Positions 48,333 to 59,018 of a DNA stretch of 64,000 bases are shown piece after piece. Made by a program: the position numbers and the translations under genes. Below the pieces are notes generated by a model that worked only from the letters and a program-made list of their open reading frames with translations, did no database searches and was not told the DNA's origin. Numbering within the stretch: position 1 is the first letter of the stretch; every line of letters starts with the position of its first letter. The stretch comes from Parasponia andersonii (lineage: Eukaryota; Streptophyta; Magnoliopsida; Rosales; Cannabaceae): contig JXTB01000209.1 of the NCBI GenBank assembly GCA_002914805.1, positions 528,109 to 592,108 on the forward strand. The letters are read 5' to 3'.

Positions 48333-49007
48333 TCAGATTGAAGTAGTTAATAGTTCTTCCAAGTACTCTGCTCCCAAGTCTTCAAAAACCACCACATTTT
48401 CTATCCTCACATCCCTCTCTTTGCTCTTCTTGTTCACTATTTTCCTTCTCATGGAGTGCTTCCTCTTGAGAGCCACTACTGGTGAGCAGCCTTCTTCTTC
48501 TTCGGCGGCGGCGGCGCCGTAATTCAATTCCCGTAGCGATTCTCGGACCTTTTCGACGGGGAAATTGAGGATTGCCGAAGGACCCCTCATCGAAAAAGCG
48601 GCTTGATCATACGCCAAAGCCGCCGCTTCGGCACTATCAAACGTGCCAAGCCACACTCTTATGCCGTGCCGTGTTGAGTCCCTTATCTCGGCCGCGAACT
48701 TCCCCCACGGCCGCCTCCGAACGCCTCGGTACGACTTCTCCTTCCTTGAATTCTCTTCCTCCGACATCGAATTCACCTCTTCTTCCTTGTTCGGACTCCT
48801 TGACACCGTGCCCGAAAATGTTTCTCGGCTAGTGTTGGACAGTAGCCCGTAGAGGAGCATCTCTTCCGAGTCATTCTCATTGAAAGGAAGGAAGTTTTCG
48901 GCGAAATTATGGAGATTCTCCCAAGAGAAAGGTTCCGGAGAACCGAATGAAGACTCCGACGATAAATCGGAAGTCTGAGAGCTAAAAAAAGAGGATTCCA
49001 TTTGCAT
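48333..49007 (-). CDS. AP2/ERF transcription factor, group IX (ERF1/ORA59-like)
   Basis: This single exon encodes 224 residues. The first ATG in frame is at 49007 (MQMESSFF); a second at 49001 is possible. The frame extends further only to a TTG. The acidic N-terminal motif [17 protein letters not shown] (~41-57) is typical of group IX ERFs. The AP2/ERF DNA-binding domain (~93-151) runs from [18 protein letters not shown] to GPSAILNFP, with the WLG and RAYD-like (LAYD) elements. A basic stretch ([15 protein letters not shown]) is a likely nuclear signal. The C-terminus [15 protein letters not shown] matches the EDLL activation motif. Proteins of this type activate GCC-box promoters in ethylene/jasmonate defence responses; that role is inferred from the family. 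The gene is intact and points away from element B, which begins ~1.2 kb upstream of it. Confidence 0.93.
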   Translation of the reverse strand: MQMESSFFSSQTSDLSSESSFGSPEPFSWENLHNFAENFLPFNENDSEEMLLYGLLSNTSRETFSGTVSRSPNKEEEVNSMSEEENSRKEKSYRGVRRRPWGKFAAEIRDSTRHGIRVWLGTFDSAEAAALAYDQAAFSMRGPSAILNFPVEKVRESLRELNYGAAAAEEEEGCSPVVALKRKHSMRRKIVNKKSKERDVRIENVVVFEDLGAEYLEELLTTSI

Positions 49008-49147
49008 TGCAGGGTTCAGTTTCAAGATGGCTACTCTGTTTCGTATTTATTTATTTATTTTTCTTTTTTTGGGGGGGGGGGGGTTTTCTTTGGGTCTCCG
49101 TTTTTTCCCCTGTTTTGAGTAAGCAACGTTAGAATCCTCTGCCTCAG

Positions 49148-49157
49148 TATTTATATA
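49148..49157 (-). promoter_or_regulatory. TATA box of the ERF gene
   Basis: The minus strand reads TATATAAATA about 140 bases before the ATG, giving a 5' UTR of roughly 110 bases. A G-run (49070-49083 on the + strand) lies within that UTR. Confidence 0.6.
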
Positions 49158-50170
49158 GTAGACCAAAGGAGTTAAAAAGAGGTTAAAAATGGTAATGCGG
49201 AGGAGCTTCGGGGTTAAAAGGGTAAAAGCTGCCGGGAATGTGGTGGCTGTATTTTATTTGAAATATTCATTTGTGGGGTCCACCTGCAATTTGACATATA
49301 ATAATGTTAAATCCAATTTCCACACATGGGTCAATTGAAAGCGTGCAGGCATGGCGGCCAGGTCAGAGAGCCAATAGTAGTGACGTCATCAATTTGGATA
49401 TCAGTTTGTCATATTTTGTTGTGGCGCTTTGGGAGTCTAGCGACTCTGCTAGTCTGGGGACTGAGTGGAGTATACGTGGCATTCACGTGGGCCGATATTG
49501 ATTCTTTACTGCCAGCCTCACGTGATGGAAGAATGAGGCTTTTTTTGCACGAGTCACGAGCATGTGGCTGAATATCAGTCTTTCATATTTGTGTGTGATC
49601 GTTTATCTATCGCAAAAGGTCACTTGCCCCCTGATAACAATGCTCACTGATGGCAACGAATGAGCCATAAATCCAGCTTTTGTTACTTGAATGACTGTTG
49701 GAATTGGAGATAATTTTGGGATCTAAATCTTCTATTTCGGTGTTTTAATTCATGTTTAATAATTCCTAAAATAGATTGGAAGAACTAATCATGTAACTTT
49801 AGATTTTAAATAATTTGTCATTTATTATTTGAATTGATAATCAAAATAGAAAAAAAAAACATTTGAGTTCACAATTTTAAAACTAAAACTTTTACTTTTA
49901 CATTTTCAACAAAAATTTATATATAAATTGACTTAATTAAAATTTAAACTCATTCACTCCCATGTATTCCCGATAATCCTAGATCAATAAAGTTAGCTAC
50001 AATTAGCAAAAAACTTGGTAAAATTTTCGTTCTCTTTACTTAAATATGCATAAAATTTGGTAAAGAAGTCGTTTTTTTTTTTTTTTTTAGGAAGTTAGTT
50101 AAATATGCATATTACTTGTTACGATTCTTAGAAATATGTTATGCATTGATGGCATATTTATCTTTGTAAT
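49158..50170. other. Promoter-side DNA of the ERF gene up to element B
   Basis: The half next to the gene contains several ACGTG-type words (for example near 49473, 49486 and 49519), which resemble G-box/ABRE cores, but nothing shows that they are used. From 49680 on it is plain AT-rich DNA. No other gene is seen. Confidence 0.4.
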
Positions 50171-50175
50171 GTATG

Positions 50176-51002
50176 TGTAGGACCCGTTCCCAAATCATAC
50201 ACCACGTGGACGATTAAGCGGCAGAACAGGTCACAAACGGGTCTTACTGTCCAACAAGTGTCAAGAGTGACTAGCTAAAGGCCACGCGGATCACACATGA
50301 TACCACATCGGCCATTGGGCTGTACGAGGTTAGGGCCGAGCCTATCACAGACCCTGGATAGACTCGGCCCAGTCTGACCCTTACCTCGACAGCTGGGGGG
50401 TCGGAAGCCCCAAGGGTCTTCCACCAGAATATAACGGAAAGCAACTCACAACTCCAGACTTAGACAGAGCATTTAATGCGATCTTGAGTAGGTGTGCGCA
50501 AGAGGCAAGCCGTTTTGACAGAACGGCGATTTGTCCAAATCTCACCCCTGATAGACTCAAGCCATAGAAGGCGGCGGAAACCAGGCTACAACGATACAGA
50601 GGAGATCACGGTAATCTCGGCCCGTGACCTCTGAAAAAAATCTTGAGGAAAAAGGTATTCAGTCCTGAGATTGAAAACCGGGTAGTTCACAATCTCAGGA
50701 CTATATATTTATGAGCCATGCATTCCTGAGATGGGGCATGTACGCCTACAAAAAGAAATATTTAAAAGTTTATGAGCAAGAAACAAAGATATACTCATAT
50801 AGAACTAAATCCTTGCTACTCTGAATCAAGGAAAGACCACTGACTTAAGCATCGGAGAGTCTTTGCAGGTGGCCACCCCCGCCTCTCCGACCCTGCCTGA
50901 AGTTCAGAGCTCTTTGGAATAGCAAGGACACGTGGACAGTTGGAGGACGCAACATCAGTGGTTTAGAGACACGTGGACGGCTGGTAAGAAACCGATCCAA
51001 TA
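50176..51002 (+). repeat. 5' LTR of element B
   Basis: It runs from TGTAGGACCCG to CCGATCCAATA; the terminal CA has become TA. It aligns over its full length with 62356-63182, with scattered substitutions that are denser in the first ~250 bases. Confidence 0.93.
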
Positions 51003-51023
51003 GTTTGACGCCGTCTGTAGGAA
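51003..51023 (+). promoter_or_regulatory. Primer-binding site of element B
   Basis: GTTTGACGCCGTCTGTAGG directly follows the 5' LTR and corresponds to the same site in element A. Confidence 0.6.
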
Positions 51024-51097
51024 ACGGTTGAGCGTGAGAAAAAGAGTAGGAGACTCACGATCGCGCTCTCCCTGAACAAAAGGTCATATAACGTCGG

Positions 51098-52599
51098 ATG
51101 GCACCCTCGAGGATGACAACCAGGAGTGTACGTCCCGACACCGAAGGGAGCTCCCAAGAAGCACGACCAGATCTGGAGAAAAAGCTAAATCAGATACTCG
51201 CCGCCCTGACGGAAGCAAACCGGAAAGTATAGATGGCCCATGAGGCCATCTTGGGTTTAAGGAACGAAGTCGCAGAGGTGCGCAGAGACAAAGCCCGCCT
51301 CAAAGGTCTGCTAGTAAGCGAAGCCAGGAGCCAGCGGAGAGAAGATTTTGACGAAGAGGTACAACAAGAATTCGGAAGCCAACCACAAGGGGAAGTTCCC
51401 ACCCCATCCGGAATGCGAATGTAGGGGGCACTCAAAGCCAGACGAGACCCCTCCAAACCAGGGCGGCGATGGGCAGAAGACGCCATGGAAGCCCAGGAGA
51501 TACGCCTCCTGACTGGAAACAAGAAATGATGGCAGAGTTGAGTAAGAGACTCGGAGCCCATCACAGCCAGACCCTCGATGATCTGCCAGAGCAAACTGTA
51601 CAAGGGATCAACCGGACGGCCTTCGTCGATTGGATCCAGATGGAGCCTAGGCTGAGAAACTTCACGACCTTGACCTTCAAGCCGTTCGAGGGGAAAACCG
51701 ACCCCCTCGATCACATATACTACTTTCAACAGAAGATGGCCTTGGAAACCAGGGACGAGGCTGTGACCTGTAAAGTCTTCTCTATGACCCTGGCGAGGCC
51801 AGCCCTGCTATGGTTCAGACAACTCCCGGAGAAATCCATAAACAGGTTCGAAGATTTCTGCAAACTTTTCCTAAAGCAGTACGTGGGTGCCCGAAGACAG
51901 CAAAAAACCATGCGAGACCTTGACCAGTTGGAGCAGGCCACAGATGAGTCCCCGAGAGAGTACCTGTCGCATTTCCTGGAGGTGATGTCTCTAGTTCATA
52001 ACGTCGACTCGGTCCAAGCCGCAGGCTCGTTCATCAGGAGCCTGTAGCCGGGATCAATGCTATCAGACCATCTCCTTTTGAACCTTCCATACGATATGGC
52101 AGATGTCCAGGCGAAGTCGGAAGGGGTATTCAGGGTACTGGAAAGCTACCAGAAGGCACCCAAGACCTCCGCAGTGATAACAACATCATCGGTACAAACC
52201 CCGGCCCCTTAGAGGGTGAAAAGGCCCTCACCGGACCAAGGGCCGACTCCGAAATAGGAAGCCCCCATTCGAGGCAGCCAGGAAGGTGGCAAGAGGAGGA
52301 AGACGACTTGCGACCCTCTGCTGAAGTATGAGCTCAATATGCCGATCGACATGATCTACCTCCAAAACAGGGACATGGGCATTTTCAAAGACCCACCCAA
52401 ATCTGGCGTCCCTGAGCACATGAAGAACAGGAACATGTACTGCCAGTTTCACAAAGATTATGGGCACGACACCGTCCACTGCTGCAACTTTTACGCACAG
52501 GACATGATGGCGATCTATGCCGGCAGACTGAAACAGTATGTGAAAACTGGCAGAACTCAGCCGCAGGAAGACGTCTCCAGGCCTGAAAAGGAGAAGTAG
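51098..52599 (+). pseudogene. Element B gag (broken)
   Basis: The start ATG at 51098 (MAPSRMTTRS) matches element A. A TAG at 51230 and another at 51422-51424 interrupt the N-terminal region. The Retrotrans_gag core is open at 51469-52047 (FEGKTDPLDHIYYFQQKMAL, ALLWFRQLPEKSINRFEDF, REYLSHFLEVM). After further breaks, 52339-52599 carries the zinc-knuckle-like YCQFHKDYGHDTVHC typical of Tat Gag. Confidence 0.85.
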
Positions 52600-52638
52600 A
52601 CCCAGGCCTCTGGGCCAGGAGAGCAGACCCTGAGGATA

Positions 52639-55600
52639 GTGCCGACCATCGTGGGTAGGCCAGAGCTGATCCAGGATCAAGAAGAGAGGGAAAAATGCCT
52701 CAAAAGAGCTGAAGGAAGGGTAAAGCGCCTGAGGGGGATGAGCCATTCTGTCAACCATTTGATGGTGGGAGAAAGCTGTGCCTCTGCCGCCCCCATTGTT
52801 TTCACCCAGCAAGATTTGACCACGGTATGCCTGCCTCATGATGATCCCTTAGTGATTAAACTGCAGATTAGCTCTGCGTTGGTCGAAAGGGTCCTGGTCG
52901 ACGGTGGAAGCAGCGTCAATATTCTGTTCCTTAGCACATTCGAGAATATGGGCCTAGATCAAAGTGCACTCAGGCCAACTTGTTAGCCCCTGTTCGCCTT
53001 CGACAGCACTAAGGTCATCCCCTTGAGCGTCATGACCCTGAAGGTGTGCCCTGTTGAGAGATGCTTGGACGTGGACTTCATTGTCATTGACTGCTAGTCC
53101 TCCTTCAACATCATCATGGGAAGGGCATAGATCCACGCCATGCATGGGGTCACTTCCACCCTCCACCAGGTCTTAAGATGTCTATCAAAGGATGGTACCT
53201 ATACGATAGACATCAAGGGAGACCAGGCCTTTGCAAGGAAATGCTTTTCACCCGCTCTGCAGGGAGTCGACATGAGTGCAAGTGCCTCAAATGGGGACGG
53301 ATAGCAATCAAAGGACCGCCTGTCAGCGTACATGAAGCGAATTGAAGAGGAGTTTGGCGTCCGGAATCCACGATCGAGGAGCTGGTAGCGGTCCCTTTGA
53401 AAGAGGCAGAACCGGCGAAGATGGTTCTAATCGGGGCCTTATTGCTCGAGGAGAAAAAGAACGAGATGTTGGGATTCCTGAAGCAGAATGAGGACGTCTT
53501 TGCGTGGTCCCATGATGACAGGCTCGGGATAGACCCCGCGCACACCTGCCACCGGCTGAACATAGACTCCAATTTCCCTTCAGTCAGGCAGAAACCCCGA
53601 AGGTTCGCACCAGAGAAAAACATGGCGATCAACAAGGAGGTGGAGAAGCTGTTGGAGAATGGTCTGATCAGGGAATGCGTGTACCCGTGTTGGATCTCCA
53701 ACTCGGTGGTGCTGAAAAAGAAAAACGGTGATGACCGTATTTGCATAGACTTCACCAACCTGAACAAGGCCTGCCTGAAGGATAGTTTCCCCCTGCCAAG
53801 AATCGACCAAATGGTAGATGCGACGGCGGGATTCGATAGAATGAGCTTTTTGGATGCCTACTCTGGGTACAAACAGATCCCCGTGNCCGCAGGAAGACGT
53901 CTCCAGGCCTGAAAAGGAGAAGTAGACCCAGGCCTCTGGGCCAGGAGAGCAGACCCTGAGGATAGTGCCGACCATCGTGGGCAGGCCAGAGCTGATCCAG
54001 GATCAAGAAGAGAGGGAAAAATGCCTCAAAAGAGCTGAAGGAAGGGTAAAGCGCCTGAGGGGGATGAGCCATTCCGTCAACCATTTGATGGTGGGAGAAA
54101 GCCGTGCCTCTGCCGCCCCCATTGTTTTCACCCAGCAAGATTTGACCATGGTATGCCTGCCTCATGATGATCCCTTAGTGATTAAACTGCAGATTAGCTC
54201 TGCGTTGGTCGAAGCTGGAGAATGGTCTGATCAGGGAATGCGTGTACCCGTGTTGGGTCTCCAACTCGGTGGTGCTGAAAAAGAAAAATGGTGATGACCG
54301 TATTTGCATAGACTTCACCAACCTGAACAAGGCCTGCCTGAAGGATAGTTTCTCCCTGCCAAGAATCGACCAAATGGTAGATGCGACGGCGGGATTCGAT
54401 AGAATGAGCTTTTTGGATGCCTACTCTGGGTACAAACAGATCCCCGTGTACGCGGAAGATCAGATCCACACGGCTTTCATCACGGAGCGTGGTCTGTATT
54501 GCTACAGGCGTATGCCATTTGGCTTGAAGAACGTACCAAAGGTTCATGAACAAGATGTTCGCCGGGCTACTAGGGAAGACTATGGAGGTCTATATCGACG
54601 ACATGGTCGTGAAGAGCAGAGAAGATTCAGACCATCTGAGACACCTAGGTGAGTGTTTTCAGATTCTGAGGCAATATCGAATGCGTCTGAATCCCAAGAA
54701 ATGCGCGTTTGGGGTGTCCTCTGATAAATTCTTGGGGCATATCGTGAGCAGGAGGGGTCTTGAGGCAAACCTGACCCAGCTGACCTCGATCGCAAATGTG
54801 CAGAGACCCTCGACCATTCAGGAGGTCCAATGCCTGGCCGGGAAGATAGCCGCTCTCAGTCGATTCATCTCCAAGATGTCCGACCAATGTAAGCCTTTCT
54901 TCCAATGCTTGAAGAAAAGCTCTACTGTCGTCTGGGGGGAGGAACAGGACAGGGCACTGATAGATCTCAAGCTGTATTTGAGTGACCCACCTATCCTGGC
55001 TTCCCCAGCAGAGGGGGAGCGCCTGTACGCCTATTTAGCAGTGTCCGAAGTAGCGATCAGCGCCGTACTATTTATCGAGGAAGATGGCAAACAGAAACCA
55101 GTGTTTTATATAAGCTGCATGCTCCTGATGCCGAGACACGATATAGTGTGGCAGAAAAGCTGGTCCTCGCTCTGGTCAATGCTAAAAAGAAACTCCGACA
55201 GTACTTTGAGGCACACTTGATCACCGTGTACACGAATTCCTCAATCCGGCCAATTTTGGCCAAGCCAGACCTATCGGGACGACTGACCAAGTGGGCCATC
55301 GAGCTGGGAATATACGACATCGAGTATCAGCCTCGAGCGGTGAAGAAAGGATAAGTCATGGCAGATTTCTTGGTAGAAATCGAATCCTTCGGCGAGCAGC
55401 ACGACCCGTTTCAGATATCGCAACTTCGCCCCCTTCAGCCTGGACGCTCTACACCGATGGATCCACGAATGCTTCAGGGTCAGGTATCGAAATAGTCCTG
55501 CAGACCCCAACGGATCTCAGAGTTGAGAAGGTATTGATACTCAGCTTCTAGGCAACTAATAATAAGGCAGAGTACGAGGCACTACTGCAAGGCCTTGAGC

Positions 55601-57151
55601 TGGCTCTGCACTTCGGAGTGGAGAATATCGCAGTAAAAACCGACTCGTAGTTGATCGCGGGTCAGGTCAGGGGAAACTTCGAAGTAAAAGAACCAAGGTT
55701 GCACAGGTACTTCTCTAAGGTAATGGGGACAAAAACTCGCTTTAGCAATTTCGATATTGAACTGATTCCCAAGAAGATAAACCAGAGGGCTGACGAGCTA
55801 GCTAAGAGTGCATCAATCGGGGGTACGGCCGAGAGCACAGAATTCTTCTAGAAGGTGAGAACATGGAGGACCCCCGCAGACCCCTGCACGCCATGTATTT
55901 GCAATCGGAACTGCTGACGAAGGGTGGATGAAACCCATCACCCAGTATTTGACGTTGGGAAACCTGCCCGCAGACCCCCGAGAAACAAGGTCAGTCAGAT
56001 TGAAGGCCGTCAGGTACTCGATGGTAGGGGAACAACTATACAGGAGATCGACAATGGGTCCGATGCTACGGTGTATAGGTCCCGTCGAAGTGCAAAAACT
56101 GATAAAGGGAATCCACGAGAGAGTATGCGGCAACCACTCTGGCGGATATAGCCTCGCCCACAAGGCCCTCACGGCCGGATACTTCTGGCCATACATGATG
56201 ACAGAGGTGGCCCGATTCATCAAAAAATACGATAAGTGCCAGAGGTTCGCCCCAATGAAACGCCAGCCTGCAGAGGTACTTCATTCGAACATAACTCTTT
56301 GGCCGTTTGCTAAATGGGGTCTGGACATCGTCGGAGAGCTCCCCAGAAGTCCAGGGGGAAGGAGGTACATCTTGCTGGCCACAGATTACTTCACCAAATG
56401 GGTAGAGGCTGAAGCCTATGCGACCGTTAGTAAGGCAGACACGATTAACTTCATCTGGAAGAACATAATCTGTCGATTCGGGATCCCGAAAGAGATACAC
56501 GCCGATTATGGCACACATTATCAAAATGCTAAGCTCAAGGAGTTGTGCAAGCTGTATGATATAAGGCTCAGTTTCTCTTCCGTGAACTACCCTCAGGGGA
56601 ATGGCCAAGCAGAGGCAACGAATAAAGCCATATTCAGCAACATCAAAAAGAACTTGTAGGAGGCTAAAGGCAAGTGGTTAGAAGAGCTGCCGGCTATTGT
56701 GTGGGCCCATCGAACCACAGAGCAGAGGTCGACTGGAAGAACGCCATTCGCCATGGTTTACGGATCAGAGGCTGTGATCCCGACCAAAGTCGGCCTCCCG
56801 ACCCTCCACTCTGAAGTGGTGAGAGATGCCCCCTTAAACGAATGCTAGCTAAGCCGCAACACAGACCTCCTAGAAGAAACGAGAAACATGGCCCTAGTCC
56901 ACCTGGCTTCATACCACTAGCAGACTAGGTCCTACTTCGTAAAAAAAGTTAGTGCTCGGCGATTTAACGCCGGGGATTGGGTCCTGAAAGTCAGAACAGG
57001 GAATTCTTCGAAACTGGACTCCAATTGGATTGGACCCTATGAGGTGATCAAAGCATTCGACAATGGTGCGTATGTCCTGAGAGAACTCAAGACTGGAAAA
57101 AACTTGCCGAACACGTGGAGCGCTCAGCACTTGAAAAAGTATCACGTGTGA
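52639..57151 (+). pseudogene. Element B pol: protease, RT, RNase H, aRNH, integrase (broken)
   Basis: The protease (52639-52986) has the active-site motif LVDGGSSVNILF; a TAG replaces a Gln at 52984. RT motifs are split by the N at 53886: FLDAYSGYKQIPV lies before it and again at 54413, and VYIDDMVV is near 54590. RNase H is at 54870-55350. The archaeal-type RNase H begins at TLYTDGS (55445) and has NKAEYEALLQGLEL and a KTDS*LIAGQ stop. The integrase (55928-56659) has an H-H-C-C-like zinc region (KYDKCQRF), WGLDIVGELP, ADYGTHY (the usual Asn of D-N-G changed) and NGQAEATNKAI. The C-terminal part ends at 57151 with HLKKYHV. Most interruptions are TAG. Confidence 0.88.
53887..54448. repeat. Repeated pol segment after the N at 53886 (probable assembly artefact)
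   Basis: 53887-54213 repeats 52561-52887 almost exactly. The sequence then jumps, at a GAAG microhomology, to a copy of 53645-53885. The second block is thus a version of 52561-53885 lacking ~757 bases. Beyond 54448 the pol sequence continues uninterrupted. Confidence 0.8.
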
Positions 57152-57269
57152 GACACATGCATATGATGCAAGACCATGTGAATGTTTATATTATTGAAAA
57201 GCTTAAATTCAAAACAAGTCAAGTTCCCTTTTTGCCGCATGGATTTATCTTTTAGATTGCTATAGAAAA

Positions 57270-57485
57270 GGGGTCTGCCCACAGTGGCAGACCCATGTAA
57301 ATGCTTATATTATTAAAATGCTTAATTCCGAAATAGATCAGGTCTTCTGCCACACAGAAAAATCATACCGGGTTGCCACGGAAAAGGGTCTGCCCACAGT
57401 TGCAGACCCCACGTTTTATTTGCACAAGCAAAAAATTATACCGGGTGGCCACGGAGAAGGGTCTGCCACAGTTACAGACCATACG
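57270..57485. repeat. GGTCTGCC / GGCAGACC hairpin repeats in element B
   Basis: About three units with GGGTCTGCCC...GGCAGACCC or TTGCAGACC lie at 57271, 57389 and 57459, spaced by AAATTATACCGGGT-like sequence. They correspond to 25262-25470 in element A, but in B the units are interleaved with a diverged repeat of the pol-flanking sequence. Confidence 0.6.
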
Positions 57486-57509
57486 CATTATTCGCGCAAT
57501 CAACGATCA

Positions 57510-58165
57510 TACTATGGGAATCACATCGTGCAATAAAATGCTTGCCGATGGCCTGAGAAAACGTACAAAGAAGAAAAAGCTGCGCAACCAAAAACTTGCC
57601 AGCAGACCTCAAAAATGATCGTATTATGGGAATCACATTGTGCAATAAAATGCTTGCCGATGGCCCGAGAAAACGTATGAAGAGGAAAGAGCTGTGCAAC
57701 TAAAAACTTGCCAGTAATCCTCAAAATGATCGTACGATGGGAATCACATCGCGCAATAAAATGCTTGCCGATGGCCTGAGAAAACGTACGAAGAGGAAAG
57801 AGCTGCGCAACCAAAAACTTGCCAGCAGAACTAAAAAATGATCGTATTATGGGGATCACGTCACTTGTCGACGACCTGAGAAAACGTATAAAGAAGAAGG
57901 AGCTGCACAACCAAAACTTACCAGCAGACCTCGAAAACGATCGTACTATGGGAATCACATCGTGCAATAAAATGCTTGCCGATGGCCCGAGAAAACGTAC
58001 GAAGAAAGAAGAACTGTGCAACCAAAAACTTGCCAGTAATCCTCAAAACGATCGTACTATGGGAATCACATCGTGTAATAAAACACTTGCCGATGAACCA
58101 AGAAAACGTACGAGGAGAAAAGGGCTGCGCAATCTAAAAGCTTGCCAGCAAAACCCCTAAGGAAC
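57510..58165. repeat. Tandem array of ~100-112-bp units in element B spacer
   Basis: Six units start with (T)GGGAATCACATCG near 57519, 57628, 57740, 57851, 57951 and 58061. Each contains CTTGCCGATGGCC, GAGAAAACGTA and CAACCAAAAACTTGCCAG. On the opposite strand this is the same repeat family as element A's array, with different unit length and copy number. Confidence 0.85.
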
Positions 58166-58345
58166 ATTTTAGCTATACGAATAGCTAAGGGAAAGTAGGG
58201 TCGGGATCCACCCATTGAAAGTGAACCCTCCCTAAGGAACATTTTAGCTATACGAATAACTAAGGGAAAGCAGAGTTGGGATCCACCCGTTGGAAGTGGA
58301 CCCTCCCTAAGGAACATTTTTGCTATACGAAGAGCTAAAGGAAAG
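58156..58345. repeat. Short tandem repeats (~83 bp) in element B spacer
   Basis: TAAGGAACATTTTAGCTATACG-type units start near 58159, 58234 and 58307, each followed by GCTAAGGGAAAG and GGGATCCACCC. Element A has the same sequence once or twice in antisense at 22740-22860. Confidence 0.75.
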
Positions 58346-59018
58346 TAGACTCTACTCAGGGGATGGTTTAATTGCGCATGGGCAGGATGTGAACGGATTT
58401 GGAGTCTACCCGTTAGAAGTAGTCTAGTACCAGACCAAACGTGAAGACAGAAATTAAGATTAAAGTCTGTTTATTATGTCCTAAAATACAAAGCACACGG
58501 TCAACAGTGGCGCACGCTCATAAGCCTTATTTATGGGAGGCAGGTCGTGAACGGACTCACAGGGAGACATCAGAGTGGTGGTGCCCTGTTGTTTCTAGTA
58601 AGAGTCGAGCCCAGGCCTTCTCCTTTGCAACGACGGGTCCAAACAATGGTCGACCAAACCCTAGAGCTGATCTGAGCACGGTCCCATTTGGCATCGGAGA
58701 AGTCCAGCCACACGCGCGGGTCGAACTCTACCAAAATAAGTCATAACAGAAGTTATACCTCCGTGAAACCGGATGAGCCAATGCTCACATCCTTGTCTCC
58801 AGAACTAATCTTGTCAGTCATAGCTCGAGAAGGACTCACTAATAGACCGAAATCGTGTCCATCTTATTTATACAGACGGCGATAATAAGGTTTGACTTTA
58901 CCACAGACGCGGTCAACAAAGAAAAAGAAAATGAGCTAAAAAGAATTGCACTATTCTTATTATCTATACGGAGGGTTACAACGAAGGTCAGCTCTGCAAA
59001 TGTACAAAATTAGGGACC

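Noticed and set aside
49008..49025. Longer N-terminus for the ERF protein (MKLNPA...)
   Set aside because: The codon at 49023-49025 is TTG on the coding strand; the first ATG is at 49007.
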